The position numbers and the translations under genes are program-made. The notes under the pieces are model-generated. The model made no database searches. It was not told the origin of the DNA and saw only the letters and a list, made by a program, of their open reading frames with translations. A stretch of DNA of 51,087 bases from Paenibacillus chondroitinus NBRC 15376 (lineage in GTDB: Bacteria; Bacillota; Bacilli; Paenibacillales; NBRC-103111), in the NCBI RefSeq assembly GCF_004000765.1, contig NZ_BILW01000045.1:1-51087 (forward strand), in the 5' to 3' direction. How positions within the stretch are numbered: position 1 is the stretch's first letter; the number at the start of each line of letters is the position of its first letter. Below, piece by piece: positions 23,867 to 32,678 of this stretch.

Positions 23867-25387
23867 ATGCAGGCAGAGACGAAACTGAAAGCTTGGTTGT
23901 ATGGTCTTATTCTCATCGGTATTGCCTTAAATGTAGTGGCTTTATTTTCAACATCTTTTTGGTTTACGGCTGCGAGTTTGGCTGTTTTTTTGTTTCTAGG
24001 GATATTGATTACCGTTATGAATAGGTCATCTAGCGCTTCACTTCACTCTGAAAAGCAGCAGCAGGAGCAATTCCGAACCTTTATTCAGGAATCGCAAGTC
24101 GTGGCGGATCGCTTGGCAGCGGCGGTAGAAGAAGTGAACCGCTCGATTAGTCAACTGCTGCACATTGCCGATGCGTCCATTCAAGGCGAAGAGGACCTTA
24201 AGGCTCGCAGCGATCAAGCGGTAGATCAGCTGCAGGAAGCGTTCGCAGCGATTCAGCAGGTGGCGGCGGCAGCGGACCATATTTTAGATTCATCGTTACA
24301 TATGCACAAAGAAAGCGAACAGACCAAAGACACGGTTGTCGATGTATGCCGCTCCCTGAATGCCACAGACGAAGTCATGAGCGATCTGCATATCAATAAT
24401 GATACGATGCAGCGCAAGATTCAGGATCTTACCACACATACTTCTAAAATCGAAGAAATCAATACGTTCATTGCTGAAGTGGTCAATCAAACGTCGTTGC
24501 TTGCTCTTAATGCTTCCATCGAGGCCGCTAGAGCGGGTGAGCAAGGGCGCGGGTTTTCGGTTGTCGCACAGGAGATCAAGAAGCTGGCTGCGCAAAGCCA
24601 TGAAGCGGTGACAACATCTTCGGAAATTTTGACATCTATTGAGAGCGGTGTTGCACAAGTTGTCGCAGCAGTTGCAGAAGAAAAGAAGTCGGTTGCTTTA
24701 GGTATTAGCGAGATGAAAGTGATGAAGGAAAAGATCGATACGATTTTCTCGCTTATCCTTCATGTCAACAATCTCGTTGCAAGCACGACAACCTCAACCA
24801 AGACGCAGTCCACCTTAGTAACAGGCACGAGGTCCTCGCTCGGACAAGTGGTAGACTTGATGAACGAAACCATGAACAGCGTGGAGAACACGCTTGTCCA
24901 AATGAAAAAGCAGCGCCAGGAAGTTTCGATGCTCCAGCACATCAATCAAAATCTTGATCGCTCTTCGACAGAACTTATCCAAGCGATTCAGGCCGTTGGT
25001 TTGCAAAATACGAAAGGGACAACCAACGTCAATATCCAAGAGATGAAGCAGCTGCTCAGCGCTCTTGTTCTCAAACCTGACATCACTTCCCTGATCGATG
25101 GGAATCATGCTTCCCAATTAAGCGCTGTTTTGAAGAAAACAGACGGGATTGAGGCGATCTGGTCGAACCGGGCAGACGGAACCTTCATCTTTTCACTGCC
25201 TGAAGCCGGTCTTGTGAATGGGAAAGGAAGAGAGTGGTGGAAGCGGGCGATGGCCGGTGAGCTTTTCGTTTCGGAGGAATACGTGTCAGCTATTACGAAA
25301 AAACCGTGTATTACTTTATCCAAAGCGATAATAGGTGACACGGGAACCCCGATTGGTGTCGTAGGAATCGATTTAATCTTGAAATAG
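23867..25387 (+). CDS. Methyl-accepting chemotaxis protein-like, with C-terminal Cache-like domain
   Basis: A 506-residue protein. Two membrane helices at about 8-55 are joined by a very short loop, so there is no extracellular sensor. A long coiled coil with the MCP signalling hairpin follows (ALNASIEAARAGEQGRGF, centred near residue 220). The last about 100 residues look like a Cache-type sensor: GREWWKRAMAGE, KPCITLSKAIIGD and IGVVGIDLIL. Sensor after signal domain is the reverse of the usual order, and it would lie in the cytoplasm. It should feed CheA or a similar pathway; the ligand is unknown. ATG 23867 is preferred over TTG 23837; its GGAGGAG is rather far (about 12-13 bases). Confidence 0.82.
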   Translation: MQAETKLKAWLYGLILIGIALNVVALFSTSFWFTAASLAVFLFLGILITVMNRSSSASLHSEKQQQEQFRTFIQESQVVADRLAAAVEEVNRSISQLLHIADASIQGEEDLKARSDQAVDQLQEAFAAIQQVAAAADHILDSSLHMHKESEQTKDTVVDVCRSLNATDEVMSDLHINNDTMQRKIQDLTTHTSKIEEINTFIAEVVNQTSLLALNASIEAARAGEQGRGFSVVAQEIKKLAAQSHEAVTTSSEILTSIESGVAQVVAAVAEEKKSVALGISEMKVMKEKIDTIFSLILHVNNLVASTTTSTKTQSTLVTGTRSSLGQVVDLMNETMNSVENTLVQMKKQRQEVSMLQHINQNLDRSSTELIQAIQAVGLQNTKGTTNVNIQEMKQLLSALVLKPDITSLIDGNHASQLSAVLKKTDGIEAIWSNRADGTFIFSLPEAGLVNGKGREWWKRAMAGELFVSEEYVSAITKKPCITLSKAIIGDTGTPIGVVGIDLILK

Positions 25388-25460
25388 TGGTTCTCAAAAC
25401 CATTGTTTTAGTGTAAAATAAGATTACTGTAATGAATGTTAACATGGAGAGATAGGTGAA

Positions 25461-25844
25461 GTGACTGTGCTGAATGCTATGCGACTGGACGGTAATTCTC
25501 AAAAGACATCAAGGAAAGCCGCGGAGGTATTTCCTTTCCTGGAAGCTTACATTGCCCGCAAGGAGCAGCAGGCTTTAGAGATCGAGCAGGTAGTGGAGCG
25601 TTACGAAATGAAGAGAATGAAGGAAGAGCGGGCTTATCAGGCAATGTCTTCACTTCGTCGCATGTTTACGGGGAAGAAACCCGACCATCATCTGGCCGTT
25701 GAGTATATCCATTATGTGAAGAAGCCAATGGAACAAGTGAACAAGCTGCGTGCTGAAATTGCACGTGCCAGACAGATTATGAACGAATCCAAGCCTGGCG
25801 AGGACATCACCATTCCAGATGATTTCGAAGAGCTGCTGAACTAA
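25461..25844 (+). CDS. Coiled-coil protein of unknown function
   Basis: A 127-residue, charged, largely helical protein with a probable coiled coil (about 30-60: IARKEQQALEIEQVVERYEM; and about 85-110). No signal peptide or membrane segment. I recognise no family. It starts with GTG; GGAGAG and AGGTGA stretches lie upstream, and a GTG 6 bases further in is an alternative. It ends in its own terminator. It follows the chemoreceptor by 73 bases and could be read with it. Confidence 0.65.
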   Translation: MTVLNAMRLDGNSQKTSRKAAEVFPFLEAYIARKEQQALEIEQVVERYEMKRMKEERAYQAMSSLRRMFTGKKPDHHLAVEYIHYVKKPMEQVNKLRAEIARARQIMNESKPGEDITIPDDFEELLN

Positions 25845-25850
25845 TAAATT

Positions 25851-25878
25851 AAAACCCTTCCGTCCGGAAGGGTTTTTT
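25851..25878. terminator. Bidirectional terminator between the coiled-coil gene and amt
   Basis: AAAACCCTTCCG and CGGAAGGGTTTT face each other with T runs on both strands; both convergent genes end beside it. Confidence 0.88.
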
Positions 25879-25887
25879 GCTGTTGAT

Positions 25888-27174
25888 TTATCCTTTTTTC
25901 AATTGTTCCAAGTCCAGGAAACCGTCCTCCTGGCTGTAAGCAGGAACCCCATGGATCCCAACATCTAAGCCTACGAGCTCTTCATCGCTGCTTACGCGCA
26001 GAGGTACGATGAGATTAATGAGCTTCATGACCCCCCATGTGAGGGCGAAGCCCCAAATACAAACCGTAACAAGACCTAATGCTTGAACACCTAACAGACC
26101 GAATCCACCGCCATAAAATAAACCGGCTGTACCTTCACGGATAGCGTCAGGCTGCGCGAACAAGCCTACAGCCAATGTTCCGATGCTGCCGCTGATGCCG
26201 TGCACGGGGAACGCTCCGACGGGGTCATCGATTTGTCTGGCTTCCAGCATTTCAGTAGCGTAGACCATCGCGATGCCGCAAACAGCTCCGATGAAAATGG
26301 CGGCAACATCACTAACGAATGCGCAGCCTGCAGTAATGCCGACGAGCCCTGCAAGTGCGCCGTTAATAACCATTGGCGGGTCAGCTTTGCGATAGCGTAA
26401 CATCGTAAACAGGATGCAGGTTGCGCAGCCTGCTGCTGCGGCCAACATGGTCGTTACAGCAATATGGCCGATCGATGTATTGGTCGCGCTTAGCGTACTG
26501 CCGGAGTTGAAGCCGAACCAGCCAAACCATAGGATGAATGCGCCTACGGAAGCTAGCGGCAAATTGGAGGGTGGCACGATGTTGGCCGTTCCATTTGCTG
26601 AGAATTTACCGATCCGCGGGCCGATGATCACCGCAGCAGCGAGTGCCGAGAAGCCGCCAAGTGCATGGATGACAGCTGATCCGGCGAAATCAACCATGCC
26701 GAGTTTGCCGAGCCAGCCGCCAACTGACCATACCCAGTGGCCGGCAATGGGATAAATTAAACCTGTCATGGCAATGGTGTAAAGGATGTAAGCTCGGAAG
26801 TTGATGCGTTCGGCCACTGCGCCCGATACGATGGAGATAACCGCGATAACGAAAGCGCATTGGAATAGCCAGTAGGTTTCATGTGAGATGTTTAGCGCAA
26901 TGTGTGTCAAATCTCCTCCCATGAAAAAGCCGCTCGTGCCGATGATTCCCCCTGCGTCTTTGCCATACATGAGTGCGAAACCGATGAAATAGAAAATAAG
27001 TGCTCCGAAAGCGATATCAACAAACACTTTCATAATGATGCTTACGGCATTTTTCTGCCTGACAAAGCCTGCTTCCAGTAACGCAAAGCCCCCTTCCATC
27101 AATAAAATCATGGCAGCTGTTAGTACCACCCATATGGTATCTAGACCGCTGGAAAGCTGTTGGATTTGATCCAT
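25888..27174 (-). CDS. amt: Ammonium transporter (Amt/NrgA)
   Basis: A 428-residue integral membrane protein with about 11 hydrophobic helices. Amt/Rh proteins form trimers and carry ammonium. The family blocks WVVLTAAMILLMEGGFALLEAG, FAGSAVIHALGGFSALAAA and HGISGSIGTLAVGLF contain the pore residues; twin histidines lie in the DFAGSAVIH and FPVHGISG blocks. The usual PII partner glnK does not follow it here. AAGGGAGAG is 8 bases before the ATG. A promoter with a GlnR/TnrA-like box lies upstream. Confidence 0.94.
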   Translation of the reverse strand: MDQIQQLSSGLDTIWVVLTAAMILLMEGGFALLEAGFVRQKNAVSIIMKVFVDIAFGALIFYFIGFALMYGKDAGGIIGTSGFFMGGDLTHIALNISHETYWLFQCAFVIAVISIVSGAVAERINFRAYILYTIAMTGLIYPIAGHWVWSVGGWLGKLGMVDFAGSAVIHALGGFSALAAAVIIGPRIGKFSANGTANIVPPSNLPLASVGAFILWFGWFGFNSGSTLSATNTSIGHIAVTTMLAAAAGCATCILFTMLRYRKADPPMVINGALAGLVGITAGCAFVSDVAAIFIGAVCGIAMVYATEMLEARQIDDPVGAFPVHGISGSIGTLAVGLFAQPDAIREGTAGLFYGGGFGLLGVQALGLVTVCIWGFALTWGVMKLINLIVPLRVSSDEELVGLDVGIHGVPAYSQEDGFLDLEQLKKG

Positions 27175-27215
27175 TTCTAATCTCTCCCTTATATTCGAAG
27201 CGTTCTAATGGAACA

Positions 27216-27245
27216 ATTATACGGTTCTCATGATAAGCATGTCAA
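27216..27245 (-). promoter_or_regulatory. Promoter of amt
   Basis: On the minus strand TTGACA (27240-27245) and TATAAT (27216-27221) with an 18-base spacer; predicted start near 27209. Confidence 0.7.
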
Positions 27246-27252
27246 CGAAATA

Positions 27253-27269
27253 CGTAAGAATACATAACA
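27253..27269 (-). promoter_or_regulatory. GlnR/TnrA-like box upstream of amt
   Basis: On the minus strand the 17 bases TGTTATGTATTCTTACG match TGTNANAWWWTNTNACA at all but two fixed positions. The centre is about 52 bases before the predicted start, where TnrA activates promoters in B. subtilis. Confidence 0.5.
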
Positions 27270-27333
27270 TAAAGAACGTATTGTTCGTATCTTCCAAATC
27301 GATGTCAGTTATTTTGTGTTTGTGCTCCAAAAA

Positions 27334-27351
27334 CTCAGTCTCTAGACCGAG
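27334..27351 (+). promoter_or_regulatory. Inverted repeat upstream of liaFSR, candidate LiaR operator
   Basis: CTCAGTCT and AGACCGAG are inverted (7 of 8) around CT. A poor -35 and a TATAGA -10 (27395-27400) follow at activator distance, which suits autoregulation by LiaR. Confidence 0.45.
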
Positions 27352-27445
27352 GCGGCCTTCAATCCCTCGTCTCTTTTCAATCTTGCTTGTATCTTATAGA
27401 CTAGAAGTAGCTTAACAACGATGTACACAAATGGAGGAAGAACGT

Positions 27446-28573
27446 ATGAATCCGCATATGTTTCAACGCATGATTTGGGGGCTTGTCCTTGTGACGGCAG
27501 GTATCCTATTTTTACTTAATCAACTGGGGTTCATTCATATTGACCTTGCTTATATGTTTTCCACGTATTGGCCTGTCATTCTCATCTTTTACGGGCTCGT
27601 TGGATTCCTATGGCAGCGCAAGTATCATTGGGGAGGTTCGATTTGGAGCTTACTCGTTTGCGGTGTCGGAACGATTTTCCTTCTTAAGAATCTGAATCTC
27701 ACCGATCGCTCGCTGGGAGAGATGTTTAAAATTTTGGCCCCTGTTGCCTTAATCTTATTCGGGCTAAACGTTATCTTCCGCCCTGGCCGCAGAGAGTCGC
27801 CGGACTGGCTTTCGATGAAAGAAGCGAAAGAGCAAGCAAGAAGAGAGAGACGGGAAGCAAGACGCAAGGAGCACGAGAGACATAGTAATCCTTGGGACTC
27901 CGCGGGCTGGAACCATAAGGAGAAAGTAGAGCGGGACCTTTTCACAGGAAGCGAAACCAAGCATACACTGAGCGACGAGGAAAAAGAAGTTCTCAAAGAT
28001 ATTCATGGCGAATTTCATCAAAAGCATGCGGACGAATGGCTTGGCTCCGGGGATTCACCTCCGAAGGCGCCTGCAGCTCAACCGGAATCGCATGGTCAGC
28101 CGAAAACGCAGAATCTTCACAGGCACAGTCACGGTCACAGTCATGGTCACGGCCATCGCTACGATGACTTCGTGCGCAATTTCGATTCAGGTGATGTTCT
28201 TCATCGACACGGCTTCATCGGGGATGTTCATCTGGGGCAGGAAGCTTGGGAGCTGAAGCCGATTCAAATCTCCCACTTCATTGGAGATTCTGTGATTGAC
28301 TTGACCCGTGCGGCCATCCCTCTTGGAGAAACAACGATCCATGTAACTGCCTTTATCGGCGACGTGAAGATTTTTATTCCTAACGATCTGGATGTAGAGG
28401 TTCGCGTGATGGCAAGTTCTTTTATAGGGGACATGAAGGTTCTTGATCGCCGTGAGAGTGGGTTTCTGCGCAGCGTGAGAACACAGACCTCCCATTATGA
28501 TGAAGCGGAACGAAAGCTTATCGTCACGACAAGCATGTTTATCGGTGATATAACAATCAAAAAGATAGGTTAA
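27446..28573 (+). CDS. liaF: LiaF-type membrane modulator with histidine-rich linker
   Basis: A 375-residue protein. Residues about 5-110 contain four hydrophobic helices (a DUF5668-like region). A charged stretch follows (arginine/lysine-rich at 118-145), then an alternating histidine run with seven His at 225-237 (each separated by one residue). The last about 115 residues hold five FIGD repeats of the LiaF C-terminal beta-helix-like domain. LiaF inhibits the LiaSR two-component system until cell-envelope stress relieves it. The His run is unusual and could bind Ni, Zn or Cu. ATG 27446 follows GGAGGA at about 8 bases. It is 9 bases from liaS: one operon. Confidence 0.88.
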   Translation: MNPHMFQRMIWGLVLVTAGILFLLNQLGFIHIDLAYMFSTYWPVILIFYGLVGFLWQRKYHWGGSIWSLLVCGVGTIFLLKNLNLTDRSLGEMFKILAPVALILFGLNVIFRPGRRESPDWLSMKEAKEQARRERREARRKEHERHSNPWDSAGWNHKEKVERDLFTGSETKHTLSDEEKEVLKDIHGEFHQKHADEWLGSGDSPPKAPAAQPESHGQPKTQNLHRHSHGHSHGHGHRYDDFVRNFDSGDVLHRHGFIGDVHLGQEAWELKPIQISHFIGDSVIDLTRAAIPLGETTIHVTAFIGDVKIFIPNDLDVEVRVMASSFIGDMKVLDRRESGFLRSVRTQTSHYDEAERKLIVTTSMFIGDITIKKIG

Positions 28574-28582
28574 GGATGGAGC

Positions 28583-29647
28583 ATGTACAAATTGCGAATG
28601 TTCAATATGAAGTGGCAGCTGCTGAATTACTTTCTGATTTCGAGCTTACTTACTGTCTCAAGTATTTTTATTGTGCTGGAATACTACAGCCGGGAGCTTG
28701 CCTCATGGGAGTTCCGGATGTGGTTTCTCGTTGCCATTTTAGCGGTCTGTTTAACGGTAGGTTATGTAGCAACCAAGAGATGGCAGCGTAAGGTCGATGA
28801 ACTTCATGTGGCTATGCTCGAACTATCCAAAGGAAATTTCGCCAGCCGTATTGAGCTTGAGCCTGTTGAACCGTTCATGTACTTATATGATGCTTTCAAT
28901 AACATGGCGGCTTCTGTCGAAGAGCGTGTTCAGCTCCTGCAGAAACTTGGCGAGGCCGAGGCGATACGCGATCAAGAGCTGACAGAGAATGCCGTTATGG
29001 AAGAACGGCGCCGGCTTGCGCGCGATTTGCACGACACGGTGAGCCAGGAGCTTTTCGCTATTCATATGTCAGCGTCCTCTCTGCCCAAAATGCTGGAAAG
29101 AAACCCGGATGCAGCGGGGGCGGTCATGAATCAGCTGATTCAAATGTCGCACCATGCCCAGAAGCAGATGCGAGGTTTGATTTCACAGCTTAGACCAATT
29201 GAATTAAATGATATGAGCCTTCAAGAAGCCCTGGAGAAGTGGTTTCCGGAATATTGCCGGACCCATGAGCTGCAGGGCCAGCTTGATGTTTCTTTGCGTG
29301 ATCCGATTTCAGAAGCGATTGAGCATCAGTTTTTCCTGATTATCCAAGAAGGTCTTGCGAATGTGGTGAAGCATGCTTCTGCCCAAGGAGTAAGGCTGGC
29401 TATTTATGAAAGAGAGCATCAGTATGTGCTTCAGCTGCAAGACGATGGCCAAGGATTCGAGCGAAAGGATATTTCTTCAGCTTCCCATGGTTTATCCACG
29501 ATGAGAGAACGAGCGCAAAAGCTGGGCGGAGATGTGGAGATTGACAGTAAATTAGGTTCAGGCACCCGTGTCAGGGTCCGCATTCCGCGTTTTACAGGTC
29601 ACACTGGCATAGTTACAAAGGAAAGGGAGGGAGAAAGCCATGAGTAA
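28583..29647 (+). CDS. liaS: LiaS-type sensor histidine kinase
   Basis: A 354-residue kinase of the NarL-partner class. Two membrane helices at about 11-32 and 47-66 enclose a very short outer loop, the 'intramembrane-sensing' design. A HAMP segment follows, then HisKA_3 with the phosphorylated His in RRLARDLHDTVSQELF, and a HATPase_c domain with IQEGLANVVKHA, DDGQGF and STMRERAQKLGG. It would sense envelope damage (e.g. lipid II-binding antibiotics) through LiaF. AAGGATGGAG is immediately upstream. Its stop overlaps the liaR start by 8 bases. Confidence 0.92.
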   Translation: MYKLRMFNMKWQLLNYFLISSLLTVSSIFIVLEYYSRELASWEFRMWFLVAILAVCLTVGYVATKRWQRKVDELHVAMLELSKGNFASRIELEPVEPFMYLYDAFNNMAASVEERVQLLQKLGEAEAIRDQELTENAVMEERRRLARDLHDTVSQELFAIHMSASSLPKMLERNPDAAGAVMNQLIQMSHHAQKQMRGLISQLRPIELNDMSLQEALEKWFPEYCRTHELQGQLDVSLRDPISEAIEHQFFLIIQEGLANVVKHASAQGVRLAIYEREHQYVLQLQDDGQGFERKDISSASHGLSTMRERAQKLGGDVEIDSKLGSGTRVRVRIPRFTGHTGIVTKEREGESHE

Positions 29648-30287
29648 CATTAGGGTAATGATTGTTGATGATCACGATATGGTTCGTGTGGGCTTAAGGA
29701 CTTATATTTCGATGGAACCTGGTCTGGAAGTTGTGGGGGAAGCCGGTAATGGGCAAGAAGCGTTCGACAAGTTAAACGGTGAGCTGTCCCAAGGGCTCCC
29801 TGATGTCATTTTGATGGATCTCACGATGCCTGTGCTCGACGGGATCGGAGCAACCAAATTAATTTATGCCAAATTTCCGCAGGTCAAAATCATTATGTTA
29901 ACCAGCTTTCTGGAAGAAGCCAAGGTGCTTGAGGCCGTAGAGTCGGGAGCTATCAGCTACATGCTGAAAACCGTTTCGTCCGATCAATTGATTCACGCCA
30001 TCCAGAGCGCATACCGCGGCATGCCTGTGATGAATTCGGAGGTGTCCATGGCGCTGACGAGAGGGGTTAGACAACGCAACGCCATGCCGGAGGAAGAGGG
30101 CTTAACTTCCCGTGAGAAGGAAGTGCTGTTATTGATTGCCGAAGGGAAAAGCAATAAAGACATTTCTGAGGAACTTTTTATTAGTATAAAAACGGTTAAA
30201 ACACACGTCAGCAATCTGCTGATGAAGTGTGAATTGGATGATCGTACACAATTGGCTATTTTTGCACACCGGAAAGGTTGGGTTTAA
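29640..30287 (+). CDS. liaR: LiaR-type response regulator
   Basis: A 215-residue NarL/FixJ-family response regulator. The receiver (1-120) has the DDHD acidic pocket, the phospho-acceptor Asp in ILMDLTMPVLDG and the conserved Lys in YMLKTVSS. The LuxR-type helix-turn-helix follows (LTSREKEVLLLIAEGKSNK, then SIKTVKTHVSNLL). It overlaps liaS by 8 bases and completes liaFSR. No liaIH target operon lies next to it; targets must be elsewhere. AAAGGGAGGG precedes the ATG. Confidence 0.93.
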   Translation: MSNIRVMIVDDHDMVRVGLRTYISMEPGLEVVGEAGNGQEAFDKLNGELSQGLPDVILMDLTMPVLDGIGATKLIYAKFPQVKIIMLTSFLEEAKVLEAVESGAISYMLKTVSSDQLIHAIQSAYRGMPVMNSEVSMALTRGVRQRNAMPEEEGLTSREKEVLLLIAEGKSNKDISEELFISIKTVKTHVSNLLMKCELDDRTQLAIFAHRKGWV

Positions 30288-30375
30288 GGAAGTAAGCCCT
30301 CATGACACATAAAAACTACATTTTGGAACACTCTATGCGTAAGGAAATTAATATGAGCGCTTAAGGAGTGTCGGA

Positions 30376-30789
30376 ATGAAAACAATATCTTCTTCATTAG
30401 AACAGGTCAAAGAGTCCTTCGACAGTGTCAGAGACCACCTGCAGGAGTTTGATTTTGCATTGGGCGGTAACTGGGATTATGACCATGGGTATTTTGACCG
30501 CTCTTTAGATGAAGCCAATAAAGTGTGGTTGCGTATCCCCTTTCAAGTGGTGACGGGAAGAATTGATGGCGATACAGAGGCGACGGATGCCATCGTAGAA
30601 GTGGGAACTCCGTTTGTGCTGAAACATGTCTATAATGAAGGCCTTGATCAAGAAGCAGAAGCGGAAACCTATGGAGCGATGATTGATCAGTTTCAGGCGC
30701 CGCTCGATCCGGATGCTGCCGTAGACGACAAGTGGGTAAAAGAAGCCGCAGGACTGCTCAAAAAAGTCGAACAAGCTTGGATACAATAG
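30376..30789 (+). CDS. YugN-like family protein
   Basis: A 137-residue soluble protein. The pattern (GGNWDYDHGYFDRSLD, then WLRIPFQVVTG, GTPFVLKHVYNEG, PLDPDAAVDDKWV) is that of the YugN-like family of Bacillales, whose function is unknown. Length fits. AAGGAGTG is 7 bases before the ATG. I find no clear terminator after it; the gap to 30934 has only AT-rich sequence. It is probably monocistronic. Confidence 0.78.
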   Translation: MKTISSSLEQVKESFDSVRDHLQEFDFALGGNWDYDHGYFDRSLDEANKVWLRIPFQVVTGRIDGDTEATDAIVEVGTPFVLKHVYNEGLDQEAEAETYGAMIDQFQAPLDPDAAVDDKWVKEAAGLLKKVEQAWIQ

Positions 30790-30934
30790 AATTGTCCTTT
30801 TTTTACCTCCATTTTATTGTTTTTTAATATTCGTTTAAGGTTGTGAGTGCATGATAGTACCATAGACAGCAAGACATCATTCAACTAACAAACATGCACT
30901 TTATAACTTGTATAAACAAATGGAGGTAAGAAAT

Positions 30935-32530
30935 ATGGAAGACAACAAAAAAGACTATAGCGACTTCTTCAAGTCGCAGAATAACAATAGCGATTCGAAC
31001 GACTCCATGAACCGTAAAGAAACGAACCCTGAAGAACCGCATGATCCGAACAAAGAAAGACCTTCCTATTATTATTCTTATGGCCCTTACAAGTCCGCTT
31101 TTAACGAGAGTAACGAACAGGAAGCACTTACAACCTCCGCATCAGGCACAGAGGGAACGTCCAGCGTCGAGGTTACCCCGCCTAAGAACTTGCGCCCGTT
31201 CAGCTTCGGCCCGGATGTAAGTTCTGCACAAGGACCTGGTCCTTGGGATTCGCATACTAGAAAACGTTCTTCTTCTGTAAAAAGCGTTTTCGCTGCTTTC
31301 ATGGCTGGAGCCTTGGTCGTTGGAGGACTCATGTTCACCGCTGACAAAATGAACTTGTTCACAGGCAACCAGCCGCTGGCTTCGGGCAGCACGACTACGG
31401 CTACGACGAAGAGTTCCAGCGATAACGGCGAAGTGAAAAACGTAGGGCTTGACGTTGTCCGCCCTGGCAATATTTCCGCAATCGCGCAAAATGCAGGGCC
31501 TGCTATCGTGAAGGTCGAATCTTTGGTGAAACCGAAGCAGTCGACGCGCGGCGGCAACTCGCTTTTCGATGACCCGTTCTTCCGTCAATTCTTCGGGGAT
31601 AACGGCGGCGGCAATACCGCACCAAAAAGCGGTACGCAAGATTCGGGCAGCGGCGAGCTTCAGCCGGCAGGGATGGGAACAGGGTTTATTTTCGAGAAAA
31701 CCGGCTATATTTTAACAAATGAACACGTGGTTGATGGCGCTGATGAAGTGCAAGTTACGGTTGAGGGCTACGATAAACCATTCAAAGCTAAATTGCTAGG
31801 TAACAGCTATGACTTAGACTTGGCTGTCCTCAAAATTGAAGGAGACAAAGATTTCCCGATTCTCCCTCTTGGCAAAGCAGAAGATGTGAATGTTGGAGAT
31901 TGGGTTGTTGCCATCGGTAACCCTTACGGCTTTGATCATACGGTAACTGTTGGTGTGCTCAGTGCGAAAGAACGTCCGATCAGTATTCCAGATACCAAAG
32001 GTACACGCGAGTATAAGCACTTGCTTCAAACAGACGCTTCCATTAACCCTGGTAACTCCGGCGGACCTCTACTCAACTTGAACGGTGAGGTTATCGGGAT
32101 TAACACGGCGGTAAGCTCGCAAGCTCAAGGTATCGGATTTGCCATTCCGACAAGCACCATCTCTTCTGTCTTGGAGAACCTGAAAAACAACGTTCAAATT
32201 CCTAAAGAACCAGTTCCTTACTTGGGTGTAGGCTTGCAAGATATCGGTAAAGACTGGGTTAGCGAATTGAAGCTTTCCAATACGGACGGAGCATTAGTTG
32301 GCAGCGTTCAACGTAAAAGTCCTGCTTTCCAAGCCGGCCTTCGCCAATATGATGTCATTGTTGATATTAACGGTACGAAGATCAAGAACTCCCAAGAGTT
32401 GATTACCAAAGTTCAAGCTACAAAAGTCGGTGATAAAGTAACGTTAGGTGTGATTCGTGACGGCAAACGGATGGATGTGCCGCTTACAGTCGGAGACAAA
32501 AATACGTTGGCTGAAACGCCTGCTGAATAA
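30935..32530 (+). CDS. htrA: HtrA/DegP-like membrane-anchored serine protease
   Basis: A 531-residue trypsin-like protease. Residues 1-115 are a hydrophilic cytoplasmic tail rich in Asn, Ser, Glu and Pro; a single membrane helix at about 116-136 anchors it. The protease domain carries the triad H264 (TNEHVVDG), D295 (DLDLAVLKIE) and S375 (PGNSGGP). A C-terminal PDZ domain (about 430-520) follows. It degrades misfolded exported proteins. The cytoplasmic tail is longer than in B. subtilis HtrA/HtrB. GGAGGT is 8 bases before ATG 30935; the TTG at 30908 is rejected. A two-component system lies downstream, which may regulate it. Confidence 0.92.
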   Translation: MEDNKKDYSDFFKSQNNNSDSNDSMNRKETNPEEPHDPNKERPSYYYSYGPYKSAFNESNEQEALTTSASGTEGTSSVEVTPPKNLRPFSFGPDVSSAQGPGPWDSHTRKRSSSVKSVFAAFMAGALVVGGLMFTADKMNLFTGNQPLASGSTTTATTKSSSDNGEVKNVGLDVVRPGNISAIAQNAGPAIVKVESLVKPKQSTRGGNSLFDDPFFRQFFGDNGGGNTAPKSGTQDSGSGELQPAGMGTGFIFEKTGYILTNEHVVDGADEVQVTVEGYDKPFKAKLLGNSYDLDLAVLKIEGDKDFPILPLGKAEDVNVGDWVVAIGNPYGFDHTVTVGVLSAKERPISIPDTKGTREYKHLLQTDASINPGNSGGPLLNLNGEVIGINTAVSSQAQGIGFAIPTSTISSVLENLKNNVQIPKEPVPYLGVGLQDIGKDWVSELKLSNTDGALVGSVQRKSPAFQAGLRQYDVIVDINGTKIKNSQELITKVQATKVGDKVTLGVIRDGKRMDVPLTVGDKNTLAETPAE

Positions 32531-32622
32531 GAGGAAGCAACTCATTTATTGACAATGATTCGTGCGTACGGTTAAAAGGAGTGGAGACCCGCGGGCCGCA
32601 AGCTTGCAGGCTCTGCTTCTTT

Positions 32623-32650
32623 TTGCTTGGCGAGCTGATTTTGATACAAT
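32623..32650 (+). promoter_or_regulatory. Promoter of the two-component system after htrA
   Basis: TTGCTT and TACAAT with a 16-base spacer. A modest GCA-rich hairpin with a short T run lies just before (about 32592-32625). Confidence 0.5.
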
Positions 32651-32678
32651 GATAAGAAGGAAGAAGGGGGGCCAACCA

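Noticed and set aside
32592..32625. Possible terminator between htrA and the response regulator
   Set aside because: Stem is weak and the T run is short; not strong enough to list as a terminator.
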